A DNA stretch of 17,361 nucleotides from DATAWZ01 sp036266975 (GTDB taxonomy: Bacteria > Actinomycetota > Thermoleophilia > Solirubrobacterales > Solirubrobacteraceae): positions 1-17,361 of the forward strand of contig DATAWZ010000020.1 of assembly GCA_036266975.1 (NCBI GenBank), in the 5' to 3' direction. A program made the translations under genes and the position numbers. The notes below the pieces were generated by a model. That model ran no database searches. It was given only the letters and a program-made list of their open reading frames with translations, and was not told the origin of the DNA. Positions within the stretch are counted from its first letter, which is position 1. Each line of letters begins with the position of its first letter. Below, one piece after another: positions 6,901-13,009 of this stretch.

Positions 6901-6906
6901 AGCATA
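6901..6906 (-). promoter_or_regulatory. Candidate -10 box (TATGCT) of the HAD gene
   Basis: TATGCT on the minus strand lies 29 bases before the ATG at 6871. It would give a leader of about 22 bases with the AGGGGA ribosome-binding site. No clear -35 box is found 16-18 bases upstream. Confidence 0.35.
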
Positions 6907-6975
6907 CGGGGCAGGCCCCCCGAAAGCGGGTCGCCCGCGCCGCGTCGGCTCCCTGGCCTGTGCAGGTCTCCAACG

Positions 6976-7016
6976 CCACTACAGTGATCGACCATGGCGA
7001 GCGTTTCCTGTAGTGG
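6976..7016. repeat. 9-bp perfect inverted repeat spanning the hydrolase start codon
   Basis: CCACTACAG (6976-6984) and CTGTAGTGG (7008-7016) are exact reverse complements separated by 23 bases. The ATG at 6994 lies in the loop. The left arm overlaps the candidate -10 box TACAGT. It could be a two-site operator or, if transcription starts upstream of 6976, a hairpin that exposes the start codon. Confidence 0.5.
6980..6985 (+). promoter_or_regulatory. Candidate -10 box (TACAGT) for a leaderless mRNA
   Basis: TACAGT ends 8 bases before the ATG at 6994, the distance expected when transcription starts at or beside the start codon. No Shine-Dalgarno site precedes this ATG, and no -35 box was found. 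Confidence 0.35.
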
Positions 7017-7908
7017 ATTGACCAGCGGGGACGGTTCGACGAGCGGCACGAAGCGCGCGGCGTGGCTCGACGTCGACTGGCGCGAGCACCAACGCTGGGC
7101 CACGGTCGCCGGGCGCCCGGTGAACGTCGTGGAGCTCGGCGAGGGGCCGCCGCTCGTGTTCGTGCACGGGCTGGCGGGGTCCTGGCAGAACTGGCTCGAG
7201 CAGCTGCCCGTGTTCGCCGCGGCGGGACGGCGCGTAATCGCGATGGACCTGCCCGGGTTCGGCGACTCCCCGATGCCCGCCGAGCGGATCACGATCAGCG
7301 GCTACGCGGCGATCATCGACGAGCTGCTCGGCGAGCTCGGGGTCGACGCCGCGGCGGTGGTCGGCAACTCGATGGGCGGCTTCATCGGAGCCGAGCTGGC
7401 GATCCGCTTTTCGACGCGCGTGGAGCGGCTCGTCCTCGTCTCGGCGGCCGGCATCACGGTCGAGCACCAGCGCGGGACCTACGAGTTCGCGCGCCGGGTC
7501 GCCCGCGTGCTGACCGCCTACGGGGCGTGGCTGAGCGCCCACTCCGACACGGTCGTGCGGCGCCCGCGGCTGCGGCGCGGGGTGCTGCGCGCGGTCGCCG
7601 CCGATCCCTCGGCGATCCCGCCGCCGCTGGCCGCCGAGCAGGTGCGCGGGTCGGGCAAGCCCGGGTTCATCGACGCGCTGGACGCGCTGACCTCCTACCC
7701 CATCCGCGAGCGGCTGCCGGAGATCGCCTGTCCGACCCTGATCGTGTGGGGCGACGAGGACCGCCTGGTGCCGCTGCGCGACGCCGACGTGTTCGCGCAG
7801 ACGATCCCCCGGGCGCGCAAGATCGTCTATCGGCACACCGGGCACGTCGCGATGCTCGAGCGGCCCGCCGAGTTCAATCGCGACCTCGCCGCGTTCCTGG
7901 CCGAGTAG
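6994..7908 (+). CDS. Alpha/beta hydrolase
   Basis: The 304-residue protein has an alpha/beta-hydrolase fold. Oxyanion-hole motif VFVHGLAGSWQNW is at 55-67. Nucleophile elbow GNSMGG carries S126. The acid is probably D256 in WGDEDRLVP, and H284 in HTGHVAMLERP completes the triad. LPGFGDSPMP (86-95) is the usual second loop. A helical cap lies at about 155-235. The sequence resembles the broad group that holds C-C bond hydrolases, esterases and haloperoxidase-like enzymes; the substrate cannot be read from sequence. The first 25 residues are polar and variable, so a later start is possible, such as TTG at 7018. The HD-domain gene follows by 48 bases on the same strand. Confidence 0.9.
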   Translation: MASVSCSGLTSGDGSTSGTKRAAWLDVDWREHQRWATVAGRPVNVVELGEGPPLVFVHGLAGSWQNWLEQLPVFAAAGRRVIAMDLPGFGDSPMPAERITISGYAAIIDELLGELGVDAAAVVGNSMGGFIGAELAIRFSTRVERLVLVSAAGITVEHQRGTYEFARRVARVLTAYGAWLSAHSDTVVRRPRLRRGVLRAVAADPSAIPPPLAAEQVRGSGKPGFIDALDALTSYPIRERLPEIACPTLIVWGDEDRLVPLRDADVFAQTIPRARKIVYRHTGHVAMLERPAEFNRDLAAFLAE

Positions 7909-7956
7909 GCCCGGTTCGGGGCGTCGGTCGAGCGCTCGACGTGAGATGCTCCGGCC

Positions 7957-8532
7957 GTGTCCCCACTCGCTTCCGAGCTCGTCGCCAGCGAGGCCGAGCG
8001 GGCCTGCCTTGAGCGGCTGCGCGAGCTCGCCGGGGCGACCGACGGGCCGATGGAGGGTCACTGCGTGCGCTGCTTTCTGCTCGCCGAGCGGATGTCGGCG
8101 CTCCGCGGTCTGGAGCTCGACCGTGAGCTGCTGCTGTGCGCGGCGCTGCTGCACGACATCGGGATCTACCCGGGCGCCGCGACCAAGCGCTCCTACGTCA
8201 GCGACGGCGCCGACCTGGGCCGGATGCTGCTCGCGCCGCTCGGCTGGCCCGAGGAGCGCCTGCAGCGCTGCGCGGAGGCGATTGAGCGCCACCACGAGCT
8301 GCGGCCCCAGTGGCACCACGGCAACGAGGTCGAGCTGCTGCGGCGCGCGGACCTGATCGAGCTGAGCGCAGGCCTGTACACCGCGTGGCTCGCCCACGGC
8401 GAGGTCGCGGCCGTGCGCCGCCGGGTCAGTCCGGCCGGTTTCTTTCCGGAGATCATGCGCCTGCTCGCCGGCCACATACGCTCCCGGCCCGCCGCCGTGC
8501 CGGGCATCTTCGTCTCCGCGCTGCGTCGCTGA
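7957..8532 (+). CDS. HD-domain phosphohydrolase
   Basis: The 191-residue protein has an HD metal-dependent phosphohydrolase fold. Candidate metal ligands are H35 (MEGHCVRCF), H66-D67 (ALLHDIGIYPG), H112 or H113 (IERHHELRP) and D132 (LRRADLIELSAG), which match the H...HD...H...D order of the family. Activity may be towards a nucleotide or another phosphoester; the substrate is unknown. No signal peptide or extra domain is present. The start is GTG 7957-7959 with a poor ribosome-binding site (CCGG only), so an upstream or downstream start cannot be excluded. The hydrolase gene lies just upstream on the same strand, so the two may be cotranscribed. Confidence 0.85.
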   Translation: MSPLASELVASEAERACLERLRELAGATDGPMEGHCVRCFLLAERMSALRGLELDRELLLCAALLHDIGIYPGAATKRSYVSDGADLGRMLLAPLGWPEERLQRCAEAIERHHELRPQWHHGNEVELLRRADLIELSAGLYTAWLAHGEVAAVRRRVSPAGFFPEIMRLLAGHIRSRPAAVPGIFVSALRR

Positions 8533-8542
8533 GCGGCGCAGT

Positions 8543-8598
8543 CGTGTCGGGCTGACACGGCTGATCGAGGGTCGCTTCGCGCTCGCTGCGTGAGCGCG
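8543..8598. terminator. Two adjacent hairpins between convergent genes
   Basis: The 68-base gap between the HD gene and the SDR gene holds two perfect stems. CGTGTC/GACACG (8543-8548, 8554-8559) has a 5-base loop. CGCGCTC/GAGCGCG (8578-8584, 8592-8598) has a 7-base loop. Neither has a T-rich tail. Their place between two stop codons suits bidirectional termination. Confidence 0.45.
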
Positions 8599-8600
8599 CC

Positions 8601-9512
8601 CTACGCGAACGCGTAGGTGACGCCGGTGAGCTGCTCGGAGATCTCCCATAGGCGCTTGGCCGCCTGGGCGTCGCCGGCCGCCTTGCTGTAGCCGACGAGG
8701 GTCGGGTGCCCGCGCATCTCACCGGGCCCGTTCGGGCCGACGTAGCTGCCACCGGCCACGTCGGCGGCGGTGGCCGCGTACAGGGACGGCAGGGCGCCCA
8801 TCTCATCGCTCTGGGCGACGCGGTTGGTCGCGCGCATTACGAGCTGGTCGAGCTTCGGCGCGGCGGCGAACTGCAGGTGGGTGCGCGAGTAGCCGGGATG
8901 GGCGGCCAGGCTCTTGACCGACCAGCCCGCGTCGGCCAGGCGGCGCTCGAGCTCGAGTGCGAAGCTCAGGTTCGCGAGCTTGGACTGCCCGTAGGCGGTC
9001 CAGCGGAAGTAGTGCCGCTCGCCCTGCAGGTTCTCGAAGCTCAGACGGCCGGTCCGGTGCGCGACGCTGCTCAGCGTCACCACGCGCGCCTCGGGCTGGC
9101 CCTTCAGCCGGTCCAGCAGCAGGCCGGTGAGGGCGAAGTGGCCGAGGTGGTTGGTGCCGAGCTGCAGCTCGAAGCCGTCAGCGGTCAGGCGGCGGGGCGG
9201 CGCCATCACGCCGGCGTTGTTGACGAGCAGGTCGAGGCGGTCGTGGTCGGCGTGGAATCGCTCGGCGAAGGCCCGCACCGAGGCAAGGCTTCCGAGGTCC
9301 AGCGAGCCGAGCTCGAGGTCCGCGTCGGGGACGCGCCCTCGGATCAGCTCGATCGCGTCCCGCCCCCTCTGCCCATTGCGGCAGGCGAGCACGACGTGGG
9401 CGCCGTGGGCGGCGAGCTCACGCGCGGTGATCAGCCCGAGGCCGCTGTTGGCGCCGGTGACGACGGCGACCCGGCCGTGCTGGTCGGGGATGTCGGCGCT
9501 CGTCCAGGGCAT
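8601..9512 (-). CDS. Short-chain dehydrogenase/reductase (SDR)
   Basis: The 303-residue NAD(P)-dependent oxidoreductase is of classical SDR type. The Rossmann motif TGANSGLG is at 19-26. R45 after the second strand (LACRN) hints at an NADP preference. LVNNAG carries N98-G101. The catalytic set is S149 (TLSSVAH), Y174 and K178 (AYGQSKLAN), with N121 in GTNHLGHF. Length and the 'LQ.NHLGHFALT' style match the retinol-dehydrogenase/protochlorophyllide-reductase-like SDR group; the substrate is unknown. The start ATG 9512-9510 was chosen because it begins the conserved W-T-x2-D-I-P-D-x2-G lead-in; a GTG at 9560 would add 16 unconserved-looking residues. It may end the thiD transcription unit, but 119 bases separate it from the gene upstream. 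Confidence 0.9.
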   Translation of the reverse strand: MPWTSADIPDQHGRVAVVTGANSGLGLITARELAAHGAHVVLACRNGQRGRDAIELIRGRVPDADLELGSLDLGSLASVRAFAERFHADHDRLDLLVNNAGVMAPPRRLTADGFELQLGTNHLGHFALTGLLLDRLKGQPEARVVTLSSVAHRTGRLSFENLQGERHYFRWTAYGQSKLANLSFALELERRLADAGWSVKSLAAHPGYSRTHLQFAAAPKLDQLVMRATNRVAQSDEMGALPSLYAATAADVAGGSYVGPNGPGEMRGHPTLVGYSKAAGDAQAAKRLWEISEQLTGVTYAFA

Positions 9513-9631
9513 CTCAGCGTTCAGTGCGCGCGGCCGGGCCTGCGACCTGCGCGGCCGCACTCAGACGGTGAGGGCACCCTCCGCGAGGGCCCGGCTGCGG
9601 TGCTTGACATCGAACGCGGTGCCCTGAGCCG

Positions 9632-10273
9632 TCACTGGTGCGGCACCGTACCGGCGCGCCGCTGCTCGCGTACCAGACGCTCGCGCTCCCAGCGGCCCAG
9701 GCGCCACAGGTCGCGTCGAACCTGGCGCGGGTCGACCTGGCGGCCGGGCAGATGCATGTTGGCGCCGCGAAGGAGCCGCTCCTCATCGCCGGTGAGCGCC
9801 ATCCATTTCGCCAGCACGTCGTCGGAGTCCGGCAGCCGCGCGGACCCGTACGGCCGCGTCTCGTCGGGGAACTCGACGCAGTACTCGTTGAGCAGCACCG
9901 AGGTCTGCGGCAGGTAGGCGACGATCGGCTTGTGCGGATAGATGAGGTAGGCGTACGGCGCCCCCGCGTCGGTGCCCTCCGCTGCGGTGGCGACGCCGCC
10001 CCGGGAGCGGCGCGGCCCGTCGCCGAGGCGACCCCACACGCGCAGGAAGCCGAGGTCGCGGTACATCTCCCACTCTTCCTCGTTCACGCACGACTGAAGC
10101 AGGGTTCGAGCGCGCTGCTCGGCGCGCAGCTCGCGGCCCGGGTCGTACCCGACGGCCGGCACCTTGGCCCGGCGCGCGCGATGACGCGCCAGCAGCTCCT
10201 GCAGCTTCGGGACGGCGACCTCCCAGAGCAGCGCGATGATGACGATCGCGGTGGCGGCGAGCGGCAGGACCAT
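9632..10273 (-). CDS. Membrane-anchored protein of unknown function
   Basis: The 213-residue protein opens with one apolar helix (residues 2-20, VLPLAATAIVIIALLWEVA), followed by a basic helix (LQELLARHRARRAKVP), so it should be a membrane-anchored protein with a soluble C-terminal domain. Recognisable segments are LLQSCVNEEEWEMYRDLGFL (59-78) and AYLIYPHKPIVAYLPQ (107-122), followed by LLNEYCVEF. These look conserved, but I cannot name the family. The C-terminal third is Arg-rich. The start ATG 10273-10271 is firm: AGGAGGG lies 4 to 10 bases upstream and overlaps the TAG of the preceding gene, so the two are translationally coupled. Confidence 0.78.
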   Translation of the reverse strand: MVLPLAATAIVIIALLWEVAVPKLQELLARHRARRAKVPAVGYDPGRELRAEQRARTLLQSCVNEEEWEMYRDLGFLRVWGRLGDGPRRSRGGVATAAEGTDAGAPYAYLIYPHKPIVAYLPQTSVLLNEYCVEFPDETRPYGSARLPDSDDVLAKWMALTGDEERLLRGANMHLPGRQVDPRQVRRDLWRLGRWERERLVREQRRAGTVPHQ

Positions 10274-10281
10274 CCGCCCTC

Positions 10282-10599
10282 CTAATGGGAGCGGGAGGAC
10301 GTCGCGCGGCGCCCGCGTGCGCCCGGAGCGCTGGCCAGCGGCGTCGCGGGGCCCGCGCCGCCGGCCGCCCGCGGGAAGAAGATCACCCGTTCGGCGTCCC
10401 GGGGTACGTCCTCAAAGCGTCGTGCGAGCTCGGCGCGGCGCTGACCGTCCGGGCCGTTGAGCGGCACCGCCGCCCACATGCCGCTGTCGAGCTGACGGCG
10501 AAACTCCTCGATCAGCATCGCTTCCTCGGCCGGCAGCTCCACGTCGCCCTCGGCGAGCAGCACCTCCCCGTGCCCCGGCTTCATCCGCAGCAGCTTCAT
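10282..10599 (-). CDS. Small protein of unknown function
   Basis: The 105-residue soluble protein starts with ATG 10599-10597. The N-terminal 75 residues look folded (MKLLRMKPGHGEVLLAEGDV; EEAMLIEEFRRQLDSGMWAA; DAERVIFFP), whereas the last 30 are Ala/Gly/Arg/Ser low complexity. I do not recognise it. It sits 7 bases after the TAA of the thioesterase-ThiD gene and 8 bases before the next gene, so it is almost surely in one operon with both. No Shine-Dalgarno site is seen at its start; a CATAAT sequence 6 bases upstream overlaps the TAA and could serve as a -10 box, though read-through from thiD explains expression equally well. Confidence 0.65.
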   Translation of the reverse strand: MKLLRMKPGHGEVLLAEGDVELPAEEAMLIEEFRRQLDSGMWAAVPLNGPDGQRRAELARRFEDVPRDAERVIFFPRAAGGAGPATPLASAPGARGRRATSSRSH

Positions 10600-10606
10600 G
10601 ACGGGA

Positions 10607-11956
10607 TTATGGCAAACGCTCGGAGGCGGCGGAAAGGGTCTGTCTCGCCTGGCCCCGGCGCTCGGCCAAGTCGACCGCGTCGACCGGGCCGGTGCCCGCG
10701 CCGATGTCCCGCAGGCCGCGGGCGACCGCCTCGCCGGCGAGGGCCCGCGCGGCGATCGCGGCGGTCAACGCGTCGGCGCCGAGGGCCATCAGGGCGGCGA
10801 TCAGCGAGGAGTGGGTACAGCCCGAGCCGTGGGCGGCGCCGCCGCGGGCGCGCACGCCGGGGATCGCGTGCACGCGGTCACGATCGACGAACAGGTCCTC
10901 TGCCTTTTCGCGATGGCCGCCGGTGACGACGACGCAGCCGGGAGCGTAGGCGAGCAGCGCGCGCGAGAGGGCGATGACCTCCTCGTCGGTGTCGGTGCCT
11001 GCCTGCTGGGCGGGAGTCGCGGGCGCTCGGCTCTGCTCGTCGGCGTCCTCGCGCTCGGGGCGCGGGCGGGCGGCGGCGAGCGCCCGGGCCTCGAAGAGGT
11101 TCGGCGTGATCACGCTCGCGCGAGGCAGGATCTCCTCCAACAGAACGCGCTCGGCGTCCGGGTCGAGCAGGCGAGCGCCGGACTCGGCGACCATGACGGT
11201 GTCGACGACGACCGGCGTCCCGGCCGGCACGAGCTCGAGCGCGCGGGCCACGGCCCGTGCGGACTCGGCCGAGCCGAGCATCCCAACCTTGACTGCGTCG
11301 ACGCCGATGTCCTCTAGTACGACGCGGACCTGCTCGAGGATCAGCTCGGGCGGGGTCGGGTGCACCGCGCTGACGCCCACCGTGCTCTGCGCCGTGATCG
11401 CGGTGATCGCGGTCATGCCGTGGACGCCGCAGGCCGCGAACGCCTTCAGGTCGGCCTGGATGCCGGCGCCGCCGCCCGAGTCCGAGCCGGCGATCGAGAG
11501 CGCTCGGGGTGTGCGCGCGTCCTCAGCCACCCGCCGCCTCGGGGTCGGTCCGACCGTCGCCCGAGCTCGCTCTGCGGGCTTGTAGATCGCGTAGGTGCCG
11601 ATCGCGGTGACGAGCAGGGGACCGTCCTCGTGATGCGCCTCGCTGCGCAGGACCGCGCTGGTGCGGTTTCGCCGGTCGACGACCGTGCGGCAGACAAGCT
11701 CGCCCGCGTTGGCGGTCTGGACGTAGTTGATGGAGATGTTGATGGTGGCCACGTGCTCGTCGGCCGCGACCAGCGCGCCGAGCGCCGCGCCCATCGCGTA
11801 GTCGACAAGGCCGTAGGTGGCTACGCCGGAGAGCACTCGGCCGTCGCTGTGGGTGAGCTCGGGCCGGATCCCGATCCGCGCCGTCTCAGGATCATCCCAG
11901 CGCAGATCGAGAAACCGGGTCACCCCGTCGCGCACCCGTGGCTCGAAGTCGGCCAT
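10607..11956 (-). CDS. thiD: Hotdog thioesterase domain fused to ThiD (HMP/HMP-P kinase)
   Basis: One uninterrupted frame of 449 residues. Residues about 10-127 form a PaaI-type hotdog thioesterase-like domain (THSDGRVLSGVATYGLVDYAMGA at 35-57; NISINYVQTANAGELVCRTV; AVLRSEAHHEDGPLLVTAIGTY). Residues about 150-435 are ThiD, which phosphorylates hydroxymethylpyrimidine and its monophosphate in thiamine synthesis: GSDSGGGAGIQADLKAF (157-173), VDTVMVAESGARLL (251-264), ITPNLFEA (283-290) and HGSGCTHSS (376-384) with the expected catalytic C380. A polar insert of about 30 residues (295-326) interrupts the kinase. The linker 128-149 is basic. An in-frame GTG at 11530-11528 with GAGG 6 bases upstream could start a separate 307-residue ThiD. 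The start ATG 11956-11954 lies 11 bases after the dprA stop. The fusion could also reflect a sequencing frameshift. Confidence 0.88.
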   Translation of the reverse strand: MADFEPRVRDGVTRFLDLRWDDPETARIGIRPELTHSDGRVLSGVATYGLVDYAMGAALGALVAADEHVATINISINYVQTANAGELVCRTVVDRRNRTSAVLRSEAHHEDGPLLVTAIGTYAIYKPAERARATVGPTPRRRVAEDARTPRALSIAGSDSGGGAGIQADLKAFAACGVHGMTAITAITAQSTVGVSAVHPTPPELILEQVRVVLEDIGVDAVKVGMLGSAESARAVARALELVPAGTPVVVDTVMVAESGARLLDPDAERVLLEEILPRASVITPNLFEARALAAARPRPEREDADEQSRAPATPAQQAGTDTDEEVIALSRALLAYAPGCVVVTGGHREKAEDLFVDRDRVHAIPGVRARGGAAHGSGCTHSSLIAALMALGADALTAAIAARALAGEAVARGLRDIGAGTGPVDAVDLAERRGQARQTLSAASERLP

Positions 11957-11967
11957 CGGCTTGCAGG

Positions 11968-13008
11968 CTATGCGACGAGGCCGCGCGCGGTCACCCCGCG
12001 TGCGCCGCCACGCGGAGGCGGCGGGCGGGCACCATCGTCCTCGCCCGGGCAGGGGCGCTGGATCGCGAGCGGCTCGGGGCCCGCTCGCTCGCCTGGATGC
12101 ACGCCGACGCCAAAGAGCAGGTCCAGGACGTCCTGCACGCCGGTGACGAAGTGCGCGCCGTCGCGCAGCAGCGCGTTGCTGCCCTCGCACTGCCAGCGCA
12201 CCGGGCTGCCGGGCACCGCCGCGACGTCGCGCCCGGCATCGCGAGCGACGGCCGCGGCGATCATCGCCCCGGCGCGATCGCCCGCCTCGATCACGACGGT
12301 CAGCGGCACAAGCCCGGCGACGATCCGCCAGCGCAGAATCTCACGCCACGGCCGGGACGGCGCATCCCAGGGCACCTCGGAGAGGATCGTCGCTCGCGCC
12401 AGCAGCGCCCGCTCGAGCCGTGCCAGGGAGCCCAGCTGCGCCCGCGGGATCGCGCCGCTGGCGACGGCCAGCGCGCTGCCGCCTGAGCTCAGCGCGCTGA
12501 GCAGGGCGACCGCTCCCACGCCGGGCGCCAGCTCGGCGACCACGGTGACGCCGGCGCGGGCGAGCCCGCCGGCGAGCCGCGCGGTCATCACGTGGGCATC
12601 CCCGCCGGCCCGCCGTTGACCGACGAGCGCGACGGCGAGCGGCTCGGTGACCGAAGCGTCGCCGCCGCCGAGGTGCCGACCGCGGGTGTAGAGCAGCGAG
12701 GGCGCGGCCGGGAGCTCTCGCAGCGCCGCGGGATACCCCGCGCAGTGCGGGCACAGCTCCGTGCCCTGCGAGGCCGCCGGCGAGGCCGGCGCGCCGGAGG
12801 CGGTCTGCGGCTCCGGCGGGCCCACGAGCCAGGGCTGGCCGGCTGCTCCGGCCAGCCGGTGGGCCGGGAGCGCGGCGAGCGCCAGCAGCGTGTCGCCCGT
12901 TGCCGCCGGCGGCCGCAGGCCGGCGGCGAGCGCCAACAGCGCCGCCGCCCGGCGGCGACACGCTCGGCAGGGGACGGTCCGCTCGGGGCTCCCGAGAGGC
13001 GCGGGCAC
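11968..13008 (-). CDS. dprA: Diverged DprA/Smf (DNA-processing protein)
   Basis: The 346-residue protein belongs to the DprA family, which binds incoming single-stranded DNA and loads RecA. The N-terminal part has C14-x2-C17, then the family segment at 86-110 (CPHCAGYPAALRELPAAPSL, ending YTRG). The Rossmann-like core follows at about 124-297: VALVGQRRAGGD, ARLAGGLARAGVTVVAELAP, WREILRWRIVAGLVPLTVVI, EAGDRAGAMIAAAVARDAGR, DVAAVPGSP and EGSNALLRDGAHFV. Several signatures are eroded: VGSR is VGQR, SGxARGID is AELAPGVG, and FPxRNRIIAGLS is REILRWRIVAGLV. The C-terminal 45 residues are Pro/Gly/Arg-rich, without a winged-helix domain. The start GTG 13008-13006 lies one base after the comM TGA, so translation is coupled. 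Activity is doubtful, but the gene has no stop or frameshift. Confidence 0.87.
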   Translation of the reverse strand: MPAPLGSPERTVPCRACRRRAAALLALAAGLRPPAATGDTLLALAALPAHRLAGAAGQPWLVGPPEPQTASGAPASPAASQGTELCPHCAGYPAALRELPAAPSLLYTRGRHLGGGDASVTEPLAVALVGQRRAGGDAHVMTARLAGGLARAGVTVVAELAPGVGAVALLSALSSGGSALAVASGAIPRAQLGSLARLERALLARATILSEVPWDAPSRPWREILRWRIVAGLVPLTVVIEAGDRAGAMIAAAVARDAGRDVAAVPGSPVRWQCEGSNALLRDGAHFVTGVQDVLDLLFGVGVHPGERAGPEPLAIQRPCPGEDDGARPPPPRGGARGVTARGLVA

Positions 13009-13009
13009 C

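Noticed and set aside
6979..8649. A 556-codon open frame on the minus strand
   Set aside because: It lies antisense to the alpha/beta hydrolase and HD genes, both with intact catalytic motifs; its own translation has no recognisable domain.
8706..9917. A 403-codon open frame on the plus strand
   Set aside because: It is antisense to the SDR gene and the start of the next operon; the composition is that of a shadow frame.
11965..11970. TAGCCT as a -10 box for the thioesterase-ThiD gene
   Set aside because: The TAG is the dprA stop codon and the gene is probably read from the comM-dprA transcript, so the match may be chance.
11957..12190. Upstream extension of the thioesterase-ThiD frame to 12190
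   Set aside because: It would overlap dprA by over 200 bases with an Arg-rich, non-family sequence; ATG 11956 fits the start of the hotdog domain.
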